Positions 12,201-24,840 of a stretch of DNA of 64,000 bases are shown piece by piece. A program made the translations under genes and the position numbers. A model generated the notes under the pieces. That model was not told the DNA's origin, searched no databases, and was given only the letters and a program-made list of their open reading frames with translations. Each line of letters begins with the position of its first letter. The first letter of the stretch is position 1. Source of the DNA: Luidia sarsii (lineage: Eukaryota; Echinodermata; Asteroidea; Paxillosida; Luidiidae); contig OX465104.1 in NCBI GenBank assembly GCA_949987565.1, forward strand, positions 24,391,757 through 24,455,756, read 5' to 3'.

Positions 12201-15200
12201 GGGTCGTTGCCTTTCCCTGGAAAACCATCGAAAGAAATGTTCTCCAAACTCAGTAACTTTAACACTTGTTGTTAGAAGAACCCTAGGCCTCTTTCTAGGC
12301 CAAATTTGAATGTCGTCAGCATAATATTTAATGAGATAATAATTTGCGAACCCTATCTTTCTGCTCAGTCACTCTCTGCCGTCGACTATTATGCCAGCGA
12401 CTGGACAATGGAAGCTCAGAGAAAAAGGTAGGGTCGCTCCCTTCTCCTAAAAATGTTTGAATAGAAGTTGACTCCGAATTCAGATGTTTTGATTTAGGCC
12501 ACAGGAGGAATCCCAGGGCTACTTTTATGCAAAGTTTCAAGGATCAAAACCTAAAATGTATTACGATATGAACACGCAAGAACTATATCTCTGCCTATCA
12601 CCTCCACAGCAAGCGAGTCAACGTCTACTCGTATGAATACACAGTTGACACTCAGACAGATGAAGGGTCGTTGCCTTTCCCTGGAAAACCATCAAAAGAA
12701 ATGTTCTCCAAACTCAGTAACTTTAACACTTGTTGTTAGAAGAACCCTAGGCCTCTTTCTAGGACAAATTTGAATGTCATCAGCATAATATTTAATGAGA
12801 TATTAATTTGCGAACCCTATCTTTCTGCTCAGCCACTCTCTGCCGTCGACTATTATGCCAGCGACTGGACAATGGAAGCTCAGAGAAAAAGGTAGGGTCG
12901 CTCCCTTCTCCTGAAAATGTTTGAATAGAAATTGACTCCGAATTCAGATGTTTTGATTTAGGCCACAGGAGGAATCCCAGGGCTACTTTTATGCAAAGTT
13001 TCAAGAATCAAAACCTAAAATGTATTACGATATGAACACGCAAGAACTATATCTCTGCCTATCACCTCCACAGCCAGGGAGTCAACGTCTACTCGTATGA
13101 ATACACAGTTGACACTCAGACAGATGAAGGGTCGTTGCCTTTCCCTGGAAAACCATCAAAAGAAATGTTCTCCAAACTCAGTAACTTTAACACTTGTTGT
13201 TAGAAGAACCTTAGGCCTCTTTCTAGGACAAATTTGAATGTCGTCAGCATAATATTTAATGAGATATTAATTTGCGAACCCTATCTTTCTGCTCAGTCAC
13301 TCTCTGCCCTCGACCATTGTGCCAGCGACTGGACAATGGAAGCTCAGAGAAACAGGTAGGGTCGCTCCCTTCTCCTGAAAATGTTTGAATAGAAATTGAC
13401 TCCGAATTCAGATGTTTTGATTTAGGCCACAGGAGGAATCCCAGGGCTACTTTTATGCAAAGTTTCAAGGATCAAAACCTAAAATGTATTACGATATGAA
13501 CACGCAAGAACTATATCTCTGCCTATCACCTCCACAGCCAGCGAGTCAACGTCTACTCGTATGAATACACAGTTGACACTCAGACAGATGAAGGGTCGTT
13601 GCCTTTCCCTGGAAAACCATCAAAAGAAATGTTCTCCAAACTCAGTAACTTTAACACTTGTTGTTAGAAGAACCCTAGGCCTCTTTCTAGGACAAATTTG
13701 AATGTCGTCAGCATAATATTTGATGAGATATTAATTTGCGAACCCTATCTTTCTGCTCAGTCACTCTCTGCCGTCGACCATTGTGCCAGCGACTGGACAA
13801 TGGCAGCTCAGAGAAACAGGTAGGGTCGCTCCCTTCTCCTGAAAATGTTTGAATAGAAATTGACTCCGAATTCAGATGTTTTGATTTAGGCCACAGGAGG
13901 AATCCCAGGGCTACTTTTATGCACAGTTTCAAGGATCAAAACCTAAAATGTATTACGATATGAACACGCAAGAACTATATCTCTGCCTATCACCTCCACA
14001 GCCAGCGAGTCAACGTCTACTCGTATGAATACACAGTTGACACTCAGACAGATGAAGGTTCGTTGCCTTTCCCTGGAAAACCATCAAAAGAAATGTTCTC
14101 CAAACTCAGTAACTTTAACACTTGTTGTTAGAAGAACCCTAGGCCTCTTTCTATGACAAATTTGAATGTCGTCAGCATAATATTTGATGAGATATTAATT
14201 TGCGAACCCTATCTTTCTGCTCAGTCACTCTCTGCCGTCGACTATTATGCCAGCGACTGGACAATGGAAGCTCAGAGAAACAGGTAGGGTCGCTCCCTTC
14301 TCCTGAAAATGTTTGAATAGAAATTGACTCCGAATTCAGATGTTTTGATTTAGGCCACAGGAGGAATCCCAGGGCTACTTTTATGCAAAGTTTCAAGGAT
14401 CAAAACCTAAAATGTATTACGATATGAACACGCAAGAACTATATCTCTGCCTATCACCTCCACAGCCAGCGAGTCAACGTCTACTCGTATGAATACACAG
14501 TTGACACTCAGACAGATGAAGGGTCGTTGCCTTTCCCTGGAAAACCATCAAAAGAAATGTTCTCCAAACTCAGTAACTTTAACACTTGTTGTTAGAAGAA
14601 CCTTAGGCCTCTTTCTAGGACAAATTTGAATGTCGTCAGCATAATATTTAATGAGATATTAATTTGCGAACCCTATCTTTCTGCTCAGTCACTCTCTGCC
14701 GTCGACCATTGTGCCAGCGACTGGACAATGGAAGCTCAGAGAAACAGGTAGGGTCGCTCCCTTCTCCTGAAAATGTTTGAATAGAAATTGACTCCGATTT
14801 CAGATGTTTTGATTTAGGCCACAGGAGGAATCCCAGGGCTACTTTTATGCAAAGTTTCAAGGATCAAAACCTAAAATGTATTACGATATGAACACGCAAG
14901 AACTATATCTCTGCCTATCACCTCCACAGCCAGCGAGTCAACGTCTACTCGTATGAATACACAGTTGACACTCAGACAGATGAAGGGTCGTTGCCTTTCC
15001 CTGGAAAACCATCAAATGAAATGTTCTCCAAACTCAGTAACTTTAACACTTGTTGTTAGAAGAACCCTAGGCCTCTTTCTAGGACAAATTTGAATGTCGT
15101 CAGCATAATATTTAATGCGATATTAATTTGCGAACCCTATCTTTCTGCTCAGTCACTCTCTGCCGTCGACCATTGTGCCAGCGACTGGACAATGGCAGCT

Positions 15201-18200
15201 CAGAGAAACAGGTAGGGTCGCTCCCTTCTCCTGAAAATGTTTGAATAGAAATTGACTCCGAATTCAGATGTTTTGATTTAGGCCACAGGAGGAATCCCAG
15301 GGCTACTTTTATGCAAAGTTTCAAGGATCAAAACCTAAAATGTATTACGATATGAACACGCAAGAACTATATCTCTGCCTATCACCTCCACAGCCAGCGA
15401 GTCAACGTCTACTCGTATGAATACACAGTTGACACTCAGACAGATGAAGGGTCGTTGCCTTTCCCTGGAAAACCATCAAAAGAAATGTTCTCCAAACTCA
15501 GTAACTTTAACACTTGTTGTTAGAAGAACCCTAGGCCTCTTTCTATGACAAATTTGAATGTCGTCAGCATAATATTTGATGAGATATTAATTTGCGAACC
15601 CTATCTTTCTGCTCAGTCACTCTCTGCCGTCGACTATTATGCCAGCGACTGGACAATGGAAGCTCAGAGAAACAGGTAGGGTCGCTCCCTTCTCCTGAAA
15701 ATGTTTGAATAGAAATTGACTCCGAATTCAGATGTTTTGATTTAGGCCACAGGAGGAATCCCAGGGCTACTTTTATGCAAAGTTTCAAGGATCAAAACCT
15801 AAAATGTATTACGATATGAACACGCAAGAACTATATCTCTGCCTATCACCTCCACAGCCAGCGAGTCAACGTCTACTCGTATGAATACACAGTTGACACT
15901 CAGACAGATGAAGGGTCGTTGCCTTTCCCTGGAAAACCATCAAAAGAAATGTTCTCCAAACTCAGTAACTTTAACACTTGTTGTTAGAAGAACCTTAGGC
16001 CTCTTTCTAGGACAAATTTGAATGTCGTCAGCATAATATTTAATGAGATATTAATTTGCGAACCCTATCTTTCTGCTCAGTCACTCTCTGCCGTCGACCA
16101 TTGTGCCAGCGACTGGACAATGGAAGCTCAGAGAAACAGGTAGGGTCGCTCCCTTCTCCTGAAAATGTTTGAATAGAAATTGACTCCGAATTCAGATGTT
16201 TTGATTTAGGCCACAGGAGGAATCCCAGGGCTACTTTTATGCAAAGTTTCAAGGATCAAAACCTAAAATGTATTACGATATGAACACGCAAGAACTATAT
16301 CTCTGCCTATCACCTCCACAGCCAGCGAGTCAACGTCTACTCGTATGAATACACAGTTGACACTCAGACAGATGAAGGGTCGTTGCCTTTCCCTGGAAAA
16401 CCATCAAATGAAATGTTCTCCAAACTCAGTAACTTTAACACTTGTTGTTAGAAGAACCCTAGGCCTCTTTCTAGGACAAATTTGAATGTCGTCAGCATAA
16501 TATTTAATGCGATATTAATTTGCGAACCCTATCTTTCTGCTCAGTCACTCTCTGCCGTCGACCATTGTGCCAGCGACTGGACAATGGCAGCTCAGAGAAA
16601 CAGGTAGGGTCGCTCCCTTCTCCTGAAAATGTTTGAATAGAAATTGACTCCGAATTCAGATGTTTTGATTTAGGCCACAGGAGGAATCCCAGGGCTACTT
16701 TTATGCAAAGTTTCAAGGATCAAAACCTAAAATGTATTACGATATGAACACGCAAGAACTATATCTCTGCCTATCACCTCCACAGCCAGCGAGTCAACGT
16801 CTACTCGTATGAATACACAGTTGACACTCAGACAGATAAAGGGTCGTTGCCTTTCCCTGGAAAACCATCAAAAGAAATGTTCTCCAAACTCAGTAACTTT
16901 AACACTTGTTGTTAGAAGAACCCTAGGCCTCTTTCTAGGACAAATTTGAATGTCGTCAGCATAATATTTGATGAGATATTAATTTGCAAACCCTATCTTT
17001 CTGCTCAGTCACTCTCTGCCGTCGACCATTGTGCCAGCGACTGGACAATGGCAGCTCAGAGAAACAGGTAGGGTCGCTCCCTTCTCCTGAAAATGTTTGA
17101 ATAGAAATTGACTCCGAATTCAGATGTTTTGATTTAGGCCACAGGAGGAATCCCAGGGCTACTTTTATGCAAAGTTTCAAGGATCAAAACCTAAAATGTA
17201 TTACGATATGAACACGCAAGAACTATATCTCTGCCTATCACCTCCACAGCCAGCGAGTCAACGTCTACTCGTATGAATACACAGTTGACACTCAGACAGA
17301 TGAAGGTTCGTTGCCTTTCCCTGGAAAACCATCAAAAGAAATGTTCTCCAAACTCAGTAACTTTAACACTTGTTGTTAGAAGAACCCTAGGCCTCTTTCT
17401 ATGACAAATTTGAATGTCGTCAGCATAATATTTGATGAGATATTAATTTGCGAACCCTATCTTTCTGCTCAGTCACTCTCTGCCGTCGACCATTGTGCCA
17501 GCGACTGGACAATGGCAGCTCAGAGAAACAGGTAGGGTCGCTCCCTTCTCCTGAAAATGTTTGAATAGAAATTGACTCCGAATTCAGATGTTTTGATTTA
17601 GGCCACAGGAGGAATCCCAGGGCTACTTTTATGCAAAATTTCAAGGATCAAAACCTAAAATGTATTACGATATGAACACGCAAGAACTATATCTCTGCCT
17701 ATCACCTCCACAGCCAGCGAGTCAACGTCTACTCGTATGAATACACAGTTGACACTCAGACAGATGAAGGGTCGTTGCCTTTCCCTGGAAAACCATCAAA
17801 AGAAATGTTCTCCAAACTCATTAACTTTAACACTTGTTGTTAGAAGAACCCTAGGCCTCTTTCTAGGACAAATTTGAATGTCGTCAGCATAATATTTAAT
17901 GAGATATTAATTTGCGAGCCCTATCTTTCTGCTCAGTCACTCTCTGCCGTCGACTATTATGCCAGCGACTGGACAATGGAAGCTCAGAGAAAAAGGAAGG
18001 GTCGCTCCCTTCTCCTGAAAATGTTTGAATAGAAATTGACTCCGAATTCAGATGTTTTGATTTAGGCCACAGGAGGAATCCCAGGGCTACTTTTATGCAA
18101 AGTTTCAAGGATCAAAACCTAAAATGTATTACGATATGAACACGCAAGAACTATATCTCTGCCTATCACCTCCACAGCCAGCGAGTCAACGTCTACTCGT

Positions 18201-21200
18201 ATGAATACACAGTTGACACTCAGACAGATGAAGGGTCGTTGCCTTTCCCTGGAAAACCATCAAAAGAAATGTTCTCCAAACTCAGTAACTTTAACACTTG
18301 TTGTTAGAAGAACCCTAGGCCTCTTTCTAGGACAAATTTGAATGTCGTCAGCATAATATTTGATGAGATATTAATTTGCGAACCCTATCTTTCTGCTCAG
18401 TCACTCTCTGCCGTCGACCATTGTGCCAGCGACTGGACAATGGCAGCTCAGAGAAACAGGTAGGGTCGCTCCCTTCTCCTGAAAATGTTTGAATAGAAAT
18501 TGACTCCGAATTCAGATGTTTTGATTTAGGCCACAGGAGGAATCCCAGGGCTACTTTTATGCAAAGTTTCAAGGATCAAAACCTAAAATGTATTACGATA
18601 TGAACACGCAAGAACTATATCTCTGCCTATCACCTCCACAGCCAGCGAGTCAACGTCTACTCGTATGAATACACAGTTGACACTCAGACAGATGAAGGTT
18701 CGTTGCCTTTCCCTGGAAAACCATCAAAAGAAATGTTCTCCAAACTCAGTAACTTTAACACTTGTTGTTAGAAGAACCCTAGGCCTCTTTCTATGACAAA
18801 TTTGAATGTCGTCAGCATAATATTTGATGAGATATTAATTTGCGAACCCTATCTTTCTGCTCAGTCACTCTCTGCCGTCGACCATTGTGCCAGCGACTGG
18901 ACAATGGCAGCTCAGAGAAACAGGTAGGGTCGCTCCCTTCTCCTGAAAATGTTTGAATAGAAATTGACTCCGAATTCAGATGTTTTGATTTAGGCCACAG
19001 GAGGAATCCCAGGGCTACTTCTATGCAAAGTTTCAAGGATCAAAACCTAAAATGTATTACGATATGAACACGCAAGAACTATATCTCTGCCTATCACCTC
19101 CACAGCCAGCGAGTCAACGTCTACTCGTATGAATACACAGTTGACACTCAGACAGATGAAGGGTCGTTGCCTTTCCCTGGAAAACCATCAAAAGAAATGT
19201 TCTCCAAACTCAGTAACTTTAACACTTGTTGTTAGAAGAACCCTAGGCCTCTTTCTAGGACAAATTTGAATGTCGTCAGCATAATATTTAATGAGATATT
19301 AATTTGCGAACCCTATCTTTCTGCTCAGCCACTCTCTGCCGTCGACTATTATGCCAGCGACTGGACAATGGAAGCTCAGAGAAAAAGGTAGGGTCGCTCC
19401 CTTCTCCTGAAAATGTTTGAATAGAAATTGACTCCGAATTCAGATGTTTTGATTTAGGCCACAGGAGGAATCCCAGGGCTACTTTTATGCAAAGTTTCAA
19501 GAATCAAAACCTAAAATGTATTACGATATGAACACGCAAGAACTATATCTCTGCCTATCACCTCCACAGCCAGGGAGTCAACGTCTACTCGTATGAATAC
19601 ACAGTTGACACTCAGACAGATGAAGGTTCGTTGCCTTTCCCTGGAAAACCATCAAAAGAAATGTTCTCCAAACTCAGTAACTTTAACACTTGTTGTTAGA
19701 AGAACCTTAGGCCTCTTTCTAGGACAAATTTGAATGTCGTCAGCATAATATTTAATGAGATATTAATTTGCGAACCCTATCTTTCTGCTCAGTCACTCTC
19801 TGCCGTCGACCATTGTGCCAGCGACTGGACAATGGAAGGTCAGAGAAACAGGTAGGGTCGCTCCCTTCTCCTGAAAATGTTTGAATAGAAATTGACTCCG
19901 AATTCAGATGTTTTGATTTAGGCCACAGGAGGAATCCCAGGGCTACTTTTATGCAAAGTTTCAAGGATCAAAACCTAAAATGTATTACGATATGAACACG
20001 CAAGAACTATATCTCTGCCTATCACCTCCACAGCCAGCGAGTCAACGTCTACTCGTATGAATACACAGTTGACACTCAGACAGATGAAGGGTCGTTGCCT
20101 TTCCCTGGAAAACCATCAAATGAAATGTTCTCCAAACTCAGTAACTTTAACACTTGTTGTTAGAAGAACCCTAGGCCTCTTTCTAGGACAAATTTGAATG
20201 TCGTCAGCATAATATTTAATGCGATATTAATTTGCGAACCCTATCTTTCTGCTCAGTCACTCTCTGCCGTCGACCATTGTGCCAGCGACTGGACAATGGC
20301 AGCTCAGAGAAACAGGTAGGGTCGCTCCCTTCTCCTGAAAATGTTTGAATAGAAATTGACTCCGAATTCAGATGTTTTGATTTAGGCCACAGGAGGAATC
20401 CCAGGGCTACTTTTATGCAAAGTTTCAAGGATCAAAACCTAAAATGTATTACGATATGAACACGCAAGAACTATATCTCTGCCTATCACCTCCACAGCCA
20501 GCGAGTCAACGTCTACTCGTATGAATACACAGTTGACACTCAGACAGATGAAGGGTCGTTGCCTTTCCCTGGAAAACCATCAAAAGAAATGTTCTCCAAA
20601 CTCAGTAACTTTAACACTTGTTGTTAGAAGAACCCTAGGCCTCTTTCTAGGACAAATTTGAATGTCGTCAGCATAATATTTAATGAGATATTAATTTGCG
20701 AACCCTATCTTTCTGCTCAGTCACTCTCTGCCGTCGACCATTGTGCCAGCGACTGGACAATGGAAGCTCAGAGAAACAGGTAGGGTCGCTCCCTTCTCCT
20801 GAAAATGTTTGAATAGAAATTGACTCCGAATTCAGATGTTTTGATTTAGGCCACAGGAGGAATCCCAGGGCTACTTTTATGCAAAGTTTCAAGGATCAAA
20901 ACCTAAAATGTATTACGATATGAACACGCAAGAACTATATCTCTGCCTATCACCTCCACAGCCAGCGAGTCAACGTCTACTCGTATGAATACACAGTTGA
21001 CACTCAGACAGATGAAGGGTCGTTGCCTTTCCCTGGAAAACCATCAAATGAAATGTTCTCCAAACTCAGTAACTTTAACACTTGTTGTTAGAAGAACCCT
21101 AGGCCTCTTTCTAGGACAAATTTGAATGTCGTCAGCATAATATTTAATGCGATATTAATTTGCGAACCCTATCTTTCTGCTCAGTCACTCTCTGCCGTCG

Positions 21201-24200
21201 ACCATTGTGCCAGCGACTGGACAATGGCAGCTCAGAGAAACAGGTTGGGTCGCTCCCTTCTCCTGAAAATGTTTGAATAGAAATTGACTCCGAATTCAGA
21301 TGTTTTGATTTAGGCCACAGGAGGAATCCCAGGGCTACTTTTATGCAAAGTTTCAAGGATCAAAACCTAAAATGTATTACGATATGAACACGCAAGAACT
21401 ATATCTCTGCCTATCACCTCCACAGCCAGCGAGTCAACGTCTACTCGTATGAATACACAGTTGACACTCAGACAGATAAAGGGTCGTTGCCTTTCCCTGG
21501 AAAACCATCAAAAGAAATGTTCTCCAAACTCAGTAACTTTAACACTTGTTGTTAGAAGAACCCTAGGCCTCTTTCTAGGACAAATTTGAATGTCGTCAGC
21601 ATAATATTTGATGAGATATTAATTTGCAAACCCTATCTTTCTGCTCAGTCACTCTCTGCCGTCGACCATTGTGCCAGCGACTGGACAATGGCAGCTCAGA
21701 GAAACAGGTAGGGTCGCTCCCTTCTCCTGAAAATGTTTGAATAGAAATTGACTCCGAATTCAGATGTTTTGATTTAGGCCACAGGAGGAATCCCAGGGCT
21801 ACTTTTATGCAAAGTTTCAAGGATCAAAACCTAAAATGTATTACGATATGAACACGCAAGAACTATATCTCTGCCTATCACCTCCACAGCCAGCGAGTCA
21901 ACGTCTACTCGTATGAATACACAGTTGACACTCAGACAGATGAAGGTTCGTTGCCTTTCCCTGGAAAACCATCAAAAGAAATGTTCTCCAAACTCAGTAA
22001 CTTTAACACTTGTTGTTAGAAGAACCCTAGGCCTCTTTCTATGACAAATTTGAATGTCGTCAGCATAATATTTGATGAGATATTAATTTGCGAACCCTAT
22101 CTTTCTGCTCAGTCACTCTCTGCCGTCGACCATTGTGCCAGCGACTGGACAATGGCAGCTCAGAGAAACAGGTAGGGTCGCTCCCTTCTCCTGAAAATGT
22201 TTGAATAGAAATTGACTCCGAATTCAGATGTTTTGATTTAGGCCACAGGAGGAATCCCAGGGCTACTTTTATGCAAAATTTCAAGGATCAAAACCTAAAA
22301 TGTATTACGATATGAACACGCAAGAACTATATCTCTGCCTATCACCTCCACAGCCAGCGAGTCAACGTCTACTCGTATGAATACACAGTTGACACTCAGA
22401 CAGATGAAGGGTCGTTGCCTTTCCCTGGAAAACCATCAAAAGAAATGTTCTCCAAACTCAGTAACTTTAACACTTGTTGTTAGAAGAACCCTAGGCCTCT
22501 TTCTAGGACAAATTTGAATGTCGTCAGCATAATATTTGATGAGATATTAATTTGCGAACCCTATCTTTCTGCTCAGTCACTCTCTGCCGTCGACCATTGT
22601 GCCAGCGACTGGACAATGGCAGCTCAGAGAAACAGGTAGGGTCGCTCCCTTCTCCTGAAAATGTTTGAATAGAAATTGACTCCGAATTCAGATGTTTTGA
22701 TTTAGGCCACAGGAGGAATCCCAGGGCTACTTCTATGCAAAGTTTCAAGGATCAAAACCTAAAATGTATTACGATATGAACACGCAAGAACTATATCTCT
22801 GCCTATCACCTCCACAGCCAGCGAGTCAACGTCTACTCGTATGAATACACAGTTGACACTCAGACAGATGAAGGGTCGTTGCCTTTCCCTGGAAAACCAT
22901 CAAAAGAAATGTTCTCCAAACTCAGTAACTTTAACACTTGTTGTTAGAAGAACCCTAGGCCTCTTTCTAGGACAAATTTGAATGTCGTCAGCATAATATT
23001 TAATGAGATATTAATTTGCGAACCCTATCTTTCTGCTCAGCCACTCTCTGCCGTCGACTATTATGCCAGCGACTGGACAATGGAAGCTCAGAGAAAAAGG
23101 TAGGGTCGCTCCCTTCTCCTGAAAATGTTTGAATAGAAATTGACTCCGAATTCAGATGTTTTGATTTAGGCCACAGGAGGAATCCCAGGGCTACTTTTAT
23201 GCAAAGTTTCAAGAATCAAAACCTAAAATGTATTACGATATGAACACGCAAGAACTATATCTCTGCCTATCACCTCCACAGCCAGCGAGTCAACGTCTAC
23301 TCGTATGAATACACAGTTGACACTCAGACAGATGAAGGGTCGTTGCCTTTCCCTGGAAAACCATCAAAAGAAATGTTCTCCAAACTCAGTAACTTTAACA
23401 CTTGTTGTTAGAAGAACCTTAGGCCTCTTTCTAGGACAAATTTGAATGTCGTCAGCATAATATTTAATGAGATATTAATTTGCGAACCCTATCTTTCTGC
23501 TCAGTCACTCTCTGCCGTCGACCATTTTGCCAGCGACTGGACAATGGAAGGTCAGAGAAACAGGTAGGGTCGCTCCCTTCTCCTGAAAATGTTTGAATAG
23601 AAATTGACTCCGAATTCAGATGTTTTGATTTAGGCCACAGGAGGAATCCCAGGGCTACTTTTATGCAAAGTTTCAAGGATCAAAACCTAAAATGTATTAC
23701 GATATGAACACGCAAGAACTATATCTCTGCCTATCACCTCCACAGCCAGCGAGTCAACGTCTACTCGTATGAATACACAGTTGACACTCAGACAGATGAA
23801 GGGTCGTTGCCTTTCCCTGGAAAACCATCAAATGAAATGTTCTCCAAACTCAGTAACTTTAACACTTGTTGTTAGAAGAACCCTAGGCCTCTTTCTAGGA
23901 CAAATTTGAATGTCGTCAGCATAATATTTAATGCGATATTAATTTGCGAACCCTATCTTTCTGCTCAGTCACTCTCTGCCGTCGACCATTGTGCCAGCGA
24001 CTGGACAATGGCAGCTCAGAGAAACAGGTAGGGTCGCTCCCTTCTCCTGAAAATGTTTGAATAGAAATTGACTCCGAATTCAGATGTTTTGATTTAGGCC
24101 ACAGGAGGAATCCCAGGGCTACTTTTATGCAAAGTTTCAAGGATCAAAACCTAAAATGTATTACGATATGAACACGCAAGAACTATATCTCTGCCTATCA

Positions 24201-24840
24201 CCTCCACAGCCAGCGAGTCAACGTCTACTCGTATGAATACACAGTTGACACTCAGACAGATGAAGGGTCGTTGCCTTTCCCTGGAAAACCATCAAAAGAA
24301 ATGTTCTCCAAACTCAGTAACTTTAACACTTGTTGTTAGAAGAACCCTAGGCCTCTTTCTAGGACAAATTTGAATGTCGTCAGCATAATATTTGATGAGA
24401 TATTAATTTGCAAACCCTATCTTTCTGCTCAGTCACTCTCTGCCGTCGACCATTGTGCCAGCGACTGGACAATGGCAGCTCAGAGAAACAGGTAGGGTCG
24501 CTCCCTTCTCCTGAAAATGTTTGAATAGAAATTGACTCCGAATTCAGATGTTTTGATTTAGGCCACAGGAGGAATCCCAGGGCTACTTTTATGCAAAGTT
24601 TCAAGGATCAAAACCTAAAATGTATTACGATATGAACACGCAAGAACTATATCTCTGCCTATCACCTCCACAGCCAGCGAGTCAACGTCTACTCGTATGA
24701 ATACACAGTTGACACTCAGACAGATGAAGGTTCGTTGCCTTTCCCTGGAAAACCATCAAAAGAAATGTTCTTCAAACTCAGTAACTTTAACACTTGTTGT
24801 TAGAAGAACCGTAGGCCTCTTTCTATGACAAATTTGAATG
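9285..24840. repeat. Recurring six-unit (2,784-bp) higher-order pattern in block 1
   Basis: An ordered series of unit sub-types recurs with starts near 9.3, 16.7, 21.3 and 24.1 kb. The markers in order are: GATAAAGGG (about 9411, 16835, 21475; absent at 24 kb) with TTTGCAAACC; a GGTTCG unit; a unit ending in TTCTATGCAAAG (about 10668, 19020, 22732); a CAGCCACTC unit with AAAAAGG; a GGAAGGTCAG unit (about 11484, 19836, 23548); and an AATGCGATATT unit. The 21.3 and 24.1 kb starts are 2,784 bp apart. The 16.7 kb instance contains two inserted units around 17.9-18.5 kb. Confidence 0.75.
12065..14870. repeat. Long-range duplicate of about 1.4-5.1 kb, two units shorter
   Basis: Rare variants shared at a 10,672-bp offset (23 units): GATTATACAG (about 1499 and 12171), AAGCGAGTC (about 1938 and 12610) and GTCATCAGC (about 2104 and 12776). 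From the next unit on, matching continues at a 9,744-bp offset (21 units): CAGGGAGTC, GCCCTCGAC (about 3563 and 13307), a GCACAG unit start (4177 and 13921) and CCGATTTCAG (about 5051 and 14795). The offset change means two units are missing in the second copy or gained in the first. Confidence 0.75.
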
